From Candidatus Nanopelagicales bacterium (GTDB lineage: Bacteria; Actinomycetota; Actinomycetes; S36-B12; GCA-2699445): a stretch of DNA of 41,074 bases. Below are positions 1-6,798 of the stretch, in pieces. The stretch spans positions 1 through 41,074 of the forward strand of contig JAUYJT010000004.1 in the NCBI GenBank assembly GCA_030700225.1, written 5' to 3'. Positions within the stretch are counted from its first letter, which is position 1; each line of letters opens with the position of its first letter. The notes below the pieces were generated by a model that worked only from the letters and a program-made list of their open reading frames with translations, did no database searches and was not told where the DNA came from. Made by a program: the position numbers and the translations under genes.

Positions 1-189
1 ACCCGTTACCACGACACCGGCGACACCCCGATCACAAAACCGTCAGCCTGACCATCAAGGCCCCGCCCCGAACACCGCGACGGGGCCCACGTCACACCGC
101 CTCACCCGCACCCGCGATGACGCCGACATCTCAGCCAGCCTTGCGGTCAACAGCTAGCATCTCAGACGGGACAGATGCGGCCCGTTTCA
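1..189. other. Left edge: no complete gene; possible 3' end of a plus-strand gene
   Basis: Frame 1 is open from the window edge to a TGA at 49-51 and would encode about 16 residues (ending DTPITKPSA). It could be the C-terminus of a gene entering from the left, but it is too short to identify. A GC-rich hairpin follows at 59-87. The remainder up to the stop codon of the first RiPP precursor shows no supported coding. A 12-bp direct repeat (gacagatgcggc) at 170-181 recurs at 238-249. Confidence 0.25.
59..87. terminator. GC-rich hairpin, possible terminator of the precursor array
   Basis: A 7-bp perfect inverted repeat, ggccccg (59-65) and cggggcc (81-87), encloses a 15-nt GC-rich loop. It lies about 100 nt past the last precursor stop on the minus strand and just past the possible plus-strand stop at 51, so it could terminate transcription from either side. 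There is no clear U-tract on either strand, so terminator function is inferred from position and stem strength only. Confidence 0.3.
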
Positions 190-336
190 TCAACCGCCGC
201 TGTCCGTTTCCGTAACACGCAAACGCGCCTCAACCGTGACAGATGCGGCGCCGCCGCCTTGCACGGACTGGGCTTCTTCGTCGGTGAGTGGCGCGTCTTG
301 GGCGGTCTTGTCATCGGTGTTGTCTTTGTCGGACAT
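190..336 (-). CDS. RiPP precursor peptide 1, double-Gly leader, Cys-free core
   Basis: A 48-residue peptide, ATG at 336, stop at 190-192. A Shine-Dalgarno-like GGGAG lies just upstream (minus strand). The leader (residues 1-28) begins MSDKDNTDDK and ends LTDEEAQSVQGG, a double-glycine processing site of the kind cut by C39-peptidase exporters. The predicted core is GAASVTVEARLRVTETDSGG. It has no Cys but several Ser and Thr, and is unlike the other two cores. The leader matches precursors 2 and 3 almost exactly, which is the main evidence that this short frame is a gene. It is last in the minus-strand array, diverging from the ycaO operon at 1048. Assigning it as substrate of that operon rests on proximity and the GG/C39 match. 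The exact cleavage point (after GG28 or after G29) is uncertain. Confidence 0.8.
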   Translation of the reverse strand: MSDKDNTDDKTAQDAPLTDEEAQSVQGGGAASVTVEARLRVTETDSGG

Positions 337-436
337 GGTTGTCTCCCGTCGTTCCGGCCGACGCGATGTCAGCCAGTAGTGACTCTATGACTCCGCGTCC
401 ATGATCGCCACCGCAGCGCGCTACCAACACCCCATC

Positions 437-451
437 CCGGCTTTCAGCCGG
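437..451 (-). other. Small hairpin between precursors 2 and 1
   Basis: On the minus strand, CCGGCT-GAA-AGCCGG forms a 6-bp stem with a 3-nt loop, 29 nt past the stop of precursor 2 and about 100 nt upstream of precursor 1. The equivalent spot after precursor 3 (725-736) also folds as a hairpin despite base differences. It could be an RNA-processing or attenuation element. It has no U-tract, so it is a poor classical terminator. Confidence 0.4.
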
Positions 452-479
452 ATCTTCGGTGGCGCTGAGACCTTAGCCT

Positions 480-623
480 TCAGAGACGAAGGTTTTCTTC
501 CTTGGCCTCCAGAATCCACTCAGACCGGCGAAGGGCGGCGCCGCCTTGCACTGACTGGGCTTCTTCGTCGGTCAGTGGCGCGTCTTGCGCGTCGGACTTG
601 CTGGTGTCTTCTTTGTCGGACAT
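480..623 (-). CDS. RiPP precursor peptide 2, double-Gly leader, Cys-free core
   Basis: A 47-residue peptide, ATG at 623, stop TGA at 480-482, with GGGAG upstream. The leader begins MSDKEDTSKS and ends LTDEEAQSVQGG (residues 17-28). The predicted core is AALRRSEWILEAKEENLRL (19 residues), rich in Arg and Glu, with no Cys. It shares AA[LV]RR...KEENL with precursor 3 but carries seven extra residues (SEWILEA). A 2-nt length difference near the end puts the last residues in another frame relative to precursor 3. It is the middle gene of the array. No Cys or Ser/Thr-rich tract suitable for azoles or lanthionines is present, so backbone modification by the neighbouring YcaO/TfuA is the simplest proposal (inference). 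Confidence 0.8.
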   Translation of the reverse strand: MSDKEDTSKSDAQDAPLTDEEAQSVQGGAALRRSEWILEAKEENLRL

Positions 624-724
624 GGTTGTCTCCCGTCGTTTCGGCCGACGCGATGTCAGCCAGTAGTGACTCTATGACTTTGCGTCCATGATCGCCACCG
701 CGGCGGGCTACGAACACCCCATCG

Positions 725-736
725 CGGCTTTCGCCG
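725..736 (-). other. Small hairpin between precursors 3 and 2 (GAAA loop)
   Basis: On the minus strand, CGGC-GAAA-GCCG forms a 4-bp stem closed by a GNRA-type tetraloop. It sits where the 437-451 hairpin lies in the neighbouring repeat unit. The two copies differ in stem bases and loop size but both still pair. Confidence 0.35.
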
Positions 737-759
737 GGATCTTCGGAGGCGCTGAGACC

Positions 760-891
760 TTAGCCTTCAGGGACGAAGAGGTTTTCTTCCTTCCGGCGAA
801 CGGCGGCGCCGCCTTGCACTGACTGGGCTTCTTCGTCGGTCAGTGGCGCGTCTTGGGCGGTCTTGTCGTCGGTGTTGTCTTTGTCGGACAT
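760..891 (-). CDS. RiPP precursor peptide 3, double-Gly leader, Cys-free core
   Basis: A 43-residue peptide, ATG at 891, stop TAA at 760-762. The upstream region has GGGAAG instead of the GGGAG of the other two copies. The leader begins MSDKDNTDDK and ends LTDEEAQSVQGG (residues 17-28). The predicted core is AAVRRKEENLFVPEG (15 residues), the shortest of the three, highly charged and Cys-free. It is the promoter-proximal gene of the minus-strand array and lies about 155 bp from the divergent ycaO start. It has the same processing logic as precursors 1 and 2. The nature of the mature peptide is unknown. Confidence 0.8.
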   Translation of the reverse strand: MSDKDNTDDKTAQDAPLTDEEAQSVQGGAAVRRKEENLFVPEG

Positions 892-1047
892 GGTTGTCTT
901 CCCTTCGTCGCGGCCGACGCGATGTCAGCCAGTAGTGACTCTATGACTGCGCGTCCATGATCGCCACCGGTAGAGTCGCAGACCCAGACGTCCCCCAAGG
1001 TCCACGCAGGTTAGCGCCGCAGCGAGCGGCGATGGCGGTAGATGTGA
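892..1047. promoter_or_regulatory. Divergent promoter region between precursor array and ycaO operon
   Basis: This 156-bp intergenic region must hold the start signals for the minus-strand precursor array and probably the plus-strand biosynthetic operon. About 905-970 is the same 5' repeat found upstream of precursors 1 and 2. On the minus strand it has direct repeats AGTCAtagAGTCA and a TAGAGT that could be a -10 box with only a weak -35. Because the repeat precedes every precursor, each may have its own promoter. No clear plus-strand promoter is visible. Confidence 0.4.
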
Positions 1048-2178
1048 TTGAGTGCCATAGTGCGGCGTCAACCGAAGGTGGTGACTGCTGGTACTCACCG
1101 TGCTAGCAGCGCTGAGGCGACCTGGGAGCGGGTGCGGCCACTGCTGCCCGAGTTTGGAATAACGCGAGTCGCGGATCTGACGTGGTTGGACGACATCGGT
1201 ATCCCCGTATTCCAGGCAGTCCGCCCCAAGAGCAGAGCCCTGGCCGCGTCCCAAGGCAAGGGATTGACGCGCGAATTGGCTCGAGTGTCAGCAGTGATGG
1301 AAGGCGTGGAAGGCTTCGCCGCGGAGTGTGTGCCCGTTACGCGAAGCGGACTAAGGGCAGCAGAACTTGGCTTGCCCTACGACGTCGGGGACTTGGCCCG
1401 GTCCGGTTACGAGTCGATGGCGCGATCTGTCCGATTGGACTGGACTGCCGCAGTGGACTTGATGACCGGGGCCAGCACCTATGTCCCGGTGGATGAAGTC
1501 TCACTGGACTGGACTGTTCGGTTGAGCTGGCGGCCGCCGGTATTCGCCTCCGACAGCAATGGGCTGGCCAGCGGGAACACCTACGAGGAAGCCGTTCTGC
1601 ACGGCCTGTATGAGCTGCTCGAGAGAGAGGCGCTCGCCGTCGGTGGGCGCGAGACGGTGGGTGCGGCGTCGGTCACCGGGGAGCATGCGTTGACCCTGTT
1701 GGACCGGATGACGGCTTCTGGCGCGGATGTCCTTATTGAGTCAATGACGAATGAGATCGGGCTCCCGGCGTTCGCCGCTGAGATGATCGACCCATCGTTC
1801 CCTACGTCGTTCGGTGGCTATGGCGCACACTTGGACCCGGATGTGGCATTGTGCCGGGCGTTGAGCGAGGCCGTGCAGTCTCGGTCCACTGTGATCTCGG
1901 GAGCACGTGACGACATCAGTGCGTCGACCTACAAGTGGAGCAGCACTGATTGGGTCGCGCGGGACCCGGGCTCAACCATCACGTTCTCAGAGGTCGCTGA
2001 GCGCGCTCGCCATCGCGGACTGGTCCCTACGTCTGATCTGGTCGCGGATCTGGCGATCTTGCGGGACTGTCTGCGAAGCTACAGCGAGTCGGTGCTAGTC
2101 GTCGACCTCACACCTGCGGACGGCGTTCACGTCGTGAAGGTAGTCGCTCCCGGCTTGACCCCGTATCGGGGGCACTGA
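1048..2178 (+). CDS. YcaO-domain RiPP modification enzyme
   Basis: A YcaO-family protein of 376 residues. YcaO enzymes use ATP to activate a peptide-backbone amide, giving azolines, macroamidines or, with TfuA, thioamides. Visible hallmarks are the segment WLDDIGIPVFQAVRPKS near residue 50, the Glu-rich YELLEREAL at about 185-195 (ATP/Mg site region), and ALSEAVQSR at about 271-279. It ends APGLTPYRGH and lacks the Pro-rich PxPxP tail typical of azoline-forming cyclodehydratases, so a thioamide role fits better. The start is uncertain: TTG at 1048 has a GGCGG 9 nt upstream, while GTG at 1060 has no good ribosome site. tfuA starts 2 nt after the stop, indicating tight coupling. No dehydrogenase or E1-like partner is present nearby. 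The family call is firm; the chemistry is inferred. Confidence 0.9.
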   Translation: MSAIVRRQPKVVTAGTHRASSAEATWERVRPLLPEFGITRVADLTWLDDIGIPVFQAVRPKSRALAASQGKGLTRELARVSAVMEGVEGFAAECVPVTRSGLRAAELGLPYDVGDLARSGYESMARSVRLDWTAAVDLMTGASTYVPVDEVSLDWTVRLSWRPPVFASDSNGLASGNTYEEAVLHGLYELLEREALAVGGRETVGAASVTGEHALTLLDRMTASGADVLIESMTNEIGLPAFAAEMIDPSFPTSFGGYGAHLDPDVALCRALSEAVQSRSTVISGARDDISASTYKWSSTDWVARDPGSTITFSEVAERARHRGLVPTSDLVADLAILRDCLRSYSESVLVVDLTPADGVHVVKVVAPGLTPYRGH

Positions 2179-2180
2179 TC

Positions 2181-3617
2181 ATGGCATCTGGGACTGTAGT
2201 GGTATTCGCTGGACCGACCATTGGTCACAGCGGTGTCCGCGCCCTGCTCCCGGCAGCGCGGGTGATGCCTCCAATCGCGGCGGCGGACCTGTGGGACCTC
2301 GAGCTGGGCCCGGGCGACACGGTTGCCGTCATCGACGGCTACTACTTCCAGCAGCGGTCGGTGCGTCACAAGGAACTCGTGGCCTTGTGTGACCGAGGGG
2401 TCACTGTGGTCGGGGCGGCCAGCCTGGGTGCGCTGCGGGCCGCCGAACTGGAACCGTTCGGGATGATCGGTGTCGGTCAGGTGTTTCAGTGGTACCGCAG
2501 TGGATTGATCGAAGGCGATGACGAAGTCGCGGTTGTGCACGGCTCGCCCGCAGAGGGATTCCCGGCCTTCTCGGAGGCGATGGTGACGGTTCGCGCGACA
2601 CTGGATGCCGCCGTGTCCGCTGGGGACTGCCCGCTGCGGAGCGCCCAGATGATGGTTGCCGCCCTGGTGGCGATGCCCTTCACGGAACGCACGGTAGCTC
2701 GAATGCGAGCCAGGGTCGCCGCCGAGCTCGGCCCCGAACTCGCCGAAGAGTTCGCTCGAATCTGGACGAAGTGGCAGGTGGACGTCAAACGCGAGGACGC
2801 TGAGACGCTGCTGCGGATGATCGCGCGAGATGAACTTCCCGAACGAGATGTTCGCAGTTTGTCTGCCCATGTGGACGAGACGGACGTCGCCGGAATCTCG
2901 CTGTTCCACGGGTGGGCCGCCGCTGAGCGGGGAACGACGGGCGACAGTGGCGCGTTCATCACGGAGGGCCTGATGGTCGCGTGCGCTCGCATGCTCGCCG
3001 CCGACTTTCCCGCGCTACACCGGCGGGTGGCATTGGCCGCGGCAGTGCCTTCGGACCCTCCGGACCCTTCGGACCAGGCTGTCCTGTCAGAGCTGCTGAC
3101 GGCCCGGGGCCTAATTGATCAACCCACCGATATCGCCGCGCTGGTCAATCCGTGGCTGACCGAGGCGGAACGAGACTCTGCCGACACCGTCGAGCAGCTG
3201 ACGATCTTCCTGGCCCGCACTCACACCGTGCCCTGGCTCACCGAGCAAACGGCGACCGCGATGGACCGCATGGGGATCGCCAAGCACTGGCGCGCGGTGG
3301 CCGACCGGGTCGTTCGGCTCAATGCTGAACTGATAGAGCGCCGCCCCAACTTCGACTTCGACCGAGTGCCGGTCGATGATGTCCGGCGGTGGTGCGAGCG
3401 ACGCTGGCTGGGTGCCGACACCGCCGTGACTGATCAGGAATGGTTGCTGGCCCTGGCTGACCGTGGATTCGTCGACGAGCGCACTTGGCGCGATCAGGCC
3501 CGGCGCACCTTCCCGTTCGCCCTGCTGCGAGCCGATCGGTACGAGGACCTGGGGATATTCGATGAGCCCAGGCCGACGGATGCCAAGGGCGATCAGGACA
3601 ACTCGCCGTCCTTGTAG
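2181..3617 (+). CDS. tfuA: TfuA-like protein, partner of YcaO
   Basis: A 478-residue TfuA-like protein. The N-terminal 200 residues carry the signature: GPTIGHSGVRALLP near the start, DGYYFQQRSVRHKEL at about 52-66, and the conserved GAASLGALRAAEL at about 77-89. TfuA is known to act with YcaO in thioamidation, as in methyl-coenzyme M reductase and thioamitide RiPPs, probably helping to deliver sulfide. The C-terminal 260 residues match no domain I recognise and make this longer than minimal TfuA proteins. They may bind leader or substrate, or be a helical accessory domain. It directly follows ycaO (2-nt gap) and is the strongest clue that the products are thioamides rather than azoles. Confidence 0.88.
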   Translation: MASGTVVVFAGPTIGHSGVRALLPAARVMPPIAAADLWDLELGPGDTVAVIDGYYFQQRSVRHKELVALCDRGVTVVGAASLGALRAAELEPFGMIGVGQVFQWYRSGLIEGDDEVAVVHGSPAEGFPAFSEAMVTVRATLDAAVSAGDCPLRSAQMMVAALVAMPFTERTVARMRARVAAELGPELAEEFARIWTKWQVDVKREDAETLLRMIARDELPERDVRSLSAHVDETDVAGISLFHGWAAAERGTTGDSGAFITEGLMVACARMLAADFPALHRRVALAAAVPSDPPDPSDQAVLSELLTARGLIDQPTDIAALVNPWLTEAERDSADTVEQLTIFLARTHTVPWLTEQTATAMDRMGIAKHWRAVADRVVRLNAELIERRPNFDFDRVPVDDVRRWCERRWLGADTAVTDQEWLLALADRGFVDERTWRDQARRTFPFALLRADRYEDLGIFDEPRPTDAKGDQDNSPSL

Positions 3618-3739
3618 CCAGCTTCTGTTCTCAGGACAGGCGGGAATGCGGTAGACCATACTGGGCGCGTGCGACCGCGACGCTCCGACCGAGTATCGGC
3701 CTGAGCGCGCGGCTGTGGCTGCGACTGAGGTGAGGGCGA
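3618..3739 (+). other. Short gap within the RiPP operon
   Basis: This 122-bp spacer is the only sizeable gap in the operon. AGGACA and CATACT, 18 bp apart, could be a weak internal promoter. GTGAGGGCGA directly before the ATG at 3740 serves as ribosome site. Confidence 0.25.
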
Positions 3740-4561
3740 ATGGGCACACTCTTCCGAGATCGTGCCGCCGCCGGACAGTCGAGCGCTGACACTCTTAACG
3801 CCCAGGTGCGGATAGTTCGGCTTCCTGCTTGGGCTGCCCTCTGCTTCGCTTTGCTCCTGCTCGCCGGACTCGCGGTGTGGCTCTTCGCCGGAACGGTCGC
3901 GATTACGGTCGGCGGATCCGGAGTTGTGAACAACGCTCCCGCGAACGCGGTGGTTTCCGCCCCAGTCACCGGGTTGTTGACGCGGGCCGCCCCGCCCGTC
4001 GGAACGGTAGTGCGTGCCGGTGATGTGATCGGGAAGGTCAAGGAGTCTTGGGAGGATGAGTCGACTATCGTGCCGGTTCTCGCGCCCGTCGCTGGCACTG
4101 TGATCGGCATCGGCGCGGGCAGCCACACGGGTGTGTCATATGGCGACTATTTGGCGACGATAGCCCCTGACACGGCTGACCAGATCGGGTACCTGTTCAT
4201 CCCTGTCGAAAAGGGCGGCGAGTACGTGCAGCCGGGAATGAGCGCGCTGCTCATTCCTGATTCGGCGGAAGCCTCGTCGGAAGGACAACTGCGAGGAAGA
4301 GTGACCGCGGTCAGCCCAATTCCCGTCACGCGATCGCGCATCATGTTCATCACGGCCGACCCCGAGTACACGGACATCCTGTTGAGGCAGGGGCCGTCGG
4401 TCGAGGTGCAGATTGAGTTGCTGCCCGACCCAGCGAACCCGACCGGATGGGATTGGACTCTGCCGCCAGGTCCCAGCCAGCGACTCGTGTCCGGTGTGTC
4501 CACTAATGGAACTGTTGTTCTCGAGGAAGTGAGCCCCTACCGGACGATCTTCGGGAGTTAA
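3740..4561 (+). CDS. HlyD-like membrane-fusion protein, NHLM-type bacteriocin secretion
   Basis: A 273-residue membrane-fusion protein. A single transmembrane segment (about residues 29-51, WAALCFALLLLAGLAVWLF) anchors a large external part. The external part contains a biotinyl/lipoyl-like hairpin domain: VSAPVTGLLTRAAPPVGTVVRAGDVIG, then VLAPVAGTVIGIGAG. This two-part pattern is typical of NHLM bacteriocin-system secretion proteins. It probably links the exporter to the cell surface of a monoderm cell. The stop codon overlaps the next ATG (TAATG), so translation is likely coupled to the peptidase-exporter. No enzymatic role is expected. Confidence 0.82.
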   Translation: MGTLFRDRAAAGQSSADTLNAQVRIVRLPAWAALCFALLLLAGLAVWLFAGTVAITVGGSGVVNNAPANAVVSAPVTGLLTRAAPPVGTVVRAGDVIGKVKESWEDESTIVPVLAPVAGTVIGIGAGSHTGVSYGDYLATIAPDTADQIGYLFIPVEKGGEYVQPGMSALLIPDSAEASSEGQLRGRVTAVSPIPVTRSRIMFITADPEYTDILLRQGPSVEVQIELLPDPANPTGWDWTLPPGPSQRLVSGVSTNGTVVLEEVSPYRTIFGS

Positions 4562-6798
4562 TGATGGCGGACCTTGATCAGAGCACGGAATCCGCGCCCG
4601 AAGCCGACCTGGCCTGGACCATGGACGTTCATGGAAGGCGCGTTTCCGTGCCCACGGTGCTGCAGATGGAAGCCACCGAATGTGGAGCCGCTTGCCTGGC
4701 GATGATTCTCGGGCACTACCAGCGCTGGGTTCCGCTGGAGGATCTCCGAGTAGCTTGCGGAGTCTCCCGCGACGGTGCCAATGCCCACAACATGGTGCTG
4801 GCCGGGCGTGCTCAAGGGCTGATCGTGGACGGCTTTCGGCGGGAGCTGGAGCAGCTGCCGGATGAGCCCTTCCCGGTCATCGCGTTCTGGCGGTTTTCGC
4901 ACTTCGTGGTGATTGAGGGGGTGGACAAACATGGTCTGCTGCTCAACGATCCAGCCGTTGGCCGGGTTCGGGCTGACTGGTCCGAGGCCGACCGGGATTT
5001 CACCGGTGTCGTGCTGCGAACAGCGCCTGGACCTGACTTCGCTAGAAGCGGTCGGGCACCTAGCGCCTGGCGTGGGCTGGGCCGCCGCCTGGGCGGCACC
5101 TGGTCGGCCCTGATCTACTTGACGATCGCCTGCCTAGCGCTGGCAATGCCAGTTGCCTTGGTTCCGATGGCGTTGCGTGCCTACGTGGATCGAGTGGTGA
5201 TCGACGGCATCACCGACTGGATACCGGCCACTCTCACAACCCTTGTGTTCGCCGGCGCCATGACGTTGTGGCTGACCTGGTGGCAAGGGGCGGTGGCTCG
5301 ACGATTGGGACTGGCGCTGTCGCAGAATCAGGCGATTGCGCTCGTCCACCACGCATTGCGACTTCCGTTGAGCTTCTTCGTTCAGCGCTACGCCGGAGAC
5401 ACGGCATTTCGAGTTCAACTCGTTGACGAGGTCAGCTTGGTGGCGTCAATGCAGCTGATCCCGGCGGTCGTTGGTTTGGTGACCGCGACCGTGGTTGGAG
5501 TGACGCTACTCGTCTACTCCTGGCAGCTCGCTTTGGTTGCCTTGGCGGCGGGGCTCGCTGTTGTCTTGGCTGTGCGCGGTTCAGCGCAGTGGCGCCAAAG
5601 TGCCGCTGGCCGATGGGCCCGGGAGCAGGCGGCCTTCTCAGGTTCGCTCGCGTACGGTCTGCGCAGTATCGAGACCGTGAAATCCTCCGGAACCGAGGAT
5701 GATCTTTTCGTTCTCAGCTCAGGCCGTCATGCCCGCTCGGTCAATGCGCTTACCCGACTCTCGGTGTCAGCGTTGGCGCTAGCGGCTTTGCCGACCTTGA
5801 CGGCGGGCATCGCGTCGGCGGTGTTCGTATCGGCCGGGGGACTGCTGGTGATGGCGCAATCCCTGTCGCCGGGTGGTTTCGTCGCCGCTCTCGCCCTGCT
5901 TCCACTGTTCCTGGGCCCGTTGGGGGCTTGGGCCGGACTCGGCGCCACTTTGCAGCAGGCTCGGGCATCCCTTGACCGTCTTGATGACCTGCTGGAATAC
6001 CCGATCGATCCCACGTGCGCCGCCAGTGTCGAATCCATCGAAGAGAACGAGGCCACTGGCCGTTCTCGGGTCGCGGATTCAGCGGAACCCAGTTTGGAGT
6101 TGCGCAATCTGACCTTTGGCTTCAGTCCGTCGGCTCCTCCACTCATCCGTGACCTGTCGTTGATTCTGAGTCGGGGCCGTCGCGTTGGCTTGGTGGGGAT
6201 GTCCGGATGCGGGAAGTCCACGGTCGCGCGCATGGCAGTTGGGCTGCTGCAGCCGTGGTCCGGCGAAGTGCTACTGGACGGCGTGCCCTTGCCGCAGGTA
6301 CGCCGAGATCTTCGGGTGGCTCAACTCGGCTACGTGGATCAGGAGATCGTGTTGTTTCCGGGAACCGTGCGCGAGAACATCACGCTGTTCGATGCGTCCA
6401 TCACGGATAGGCAGGTTGTGGCCGCCGCCCGAGGTGCGGGCATTCACGAGGAAATCGCGGCGCGTCCCGGATCCTACGACTGTGCGGTATCTGAGGGGGG
6501 CTCCAACTTCAGCGGTGGGCAGCGGCAGAGGATCGAGATCGCCCGGGCGGCTGCCGGATCGCCAGCCCTGCTCGTGCTCGATGAAGCCACCAGCGCGTTG
6601 GACCCGATGAAGGAGTTCGAGGTGATGGAGGCCCTGGCACAGTCTGGGGCGGGGCTGCTGATCATCGCTCATCGGTTGTCGACGGTTCGCGACTGCGACG
6701 AGATCTTGGTAATGGATCAGGGCCAACTCGTTGAGCGCGGAACTCACGAAGAGCTTCTCGCGCGGTCGGGTCACTACGCCGCGATGGTGTCGCTGTGA
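4561..6798 (+). CDS. Peptidase-containing ABC exporter (C39), NHLM type
   Basis: A 745-residue peptidase-containing ABC transporter that should cut the precursors after the double glycine and export the product. The N-terminal C39 peptidase shows the full catalytic set: Gln36 (oxyanion), Cys41 (TECGAACLAMIL), His114 (SHFVVIEG) and Asp130 (NDPAVG). About six transmembrane segments follow (about 180-480). The nucleotide-binding domain has Walker A GMSGCGKST (about 546), signature SGGQRQR (about 652), Walker B LLVLDEATSALD (about 670) and H-loop IIAHRLST (about 700). Length and order are normal. Start and stop overlap both neighbours. Its predicted GG specificity matches VQGG in all three precursor leaders, linking the divergent gene sets. 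Confidence 0.93.
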   Translation: MMADLDQSTESAPEADLAWTMDVHGRRVSVPTVLQMEATECGAACLAMILGHYQRWVPLEDLRVACGVSRDGANAHNMVLAGRAQGLIVDGFRRELEQLPDEPFPVIAFWRFSHFVVIEGVDKHGLLLNDPAVGRVRADWSEADRDFTGVVLRTAPGPDFARSGRAPSAWRGLGRRLGGTWSALIYLTIACLALAMPVALVPMALRAYVDRVVIDGITDWIPATLTTLVFAGAMTLWLTWWQGAVARRLGLALSQNQAIALVHHALRLPLSFFVQRYAGDTAFRVQLVDEVSLVASMQLIPAVVGLVTATVVGVTLLVYSWQLALVALAAGLAVVLAVRGSAQWRQSAAGRWAREQAAFSGSLAYGLRSIETVKSSGTEDDLFVLSSGRHARSVNALTRLSVSALALAALPTLTAGIASAVFVSAGGLLVMAQSLSPGGFVAALALLPLFLGPLGAWAGLGATLQQARASLDRLDDLLEYPIDPTCAASVESIEENEATGRSRVADSAEPSLELRNLTFGFSPSAPPLIRDLSLILSRGRRVGLVGMSGCGKSTVARMAVGLLQPWSGEVLLDGVPLPQVRRDLRVAQLGYVDQEIVLFPGTVRENITLFDASITDRQVVAAARGAGIHEEIAARPGSYDCAVSEGGSNFSGGQRQRIEIARAAAGSPALLVLDEATSALDPMKEFEVMEALAQSGAGLLIIAHRLSTVRDCDEILVMDQGQLVERGTHEELLARSGHYAAMVSL

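Larger units (their letters stand above)
251..970 (-). repeat. Tandem repeat units carrying leader, 5' region and spacer of the RiPP precursors
   Basis: Three imperfect tandem units can be aligned by eye: about 251-540, 541-807 and 808-970 (partial). Each contains the leader-coding segment, the ribosome-binding region, and about 75 bp upstream that includes the direct repeat AGTCAtagAGTCA. The first two units also share the spacer with a small hairpin and the sequence complementary to aaggctaaggtctcagcg. Identity drops sharply only in the core-coding segments. This indicates tandem duplication of a precursor gene with its own 5' region, followed by divergence of the core. Confidence 0.85.

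Noticed and set aside
175-390. Plus-strand open frames at 175-390 and 401-691 over the precursor array
   Set aside because: They are antisense to the repeated leader genes, differ in length between repeat units and lack ribosome sites. The minus-strand leaders are conserved instead.
190-891. Lanthipeptide or azole (thiopeptide/TOMM) cluster
   Set aside because: Cores have no Cys, and there is no LanB/LanC/LanM, E1-like partner or FMN dehydrogenase. YcaO with TfuA points elsewhere.
190-891. Diversity-generating retroelement acting on the cores
   Set aside because: No reverse transcriptase or template repeat is visible, and differences are indels and replacements, not A-specific substitutions.
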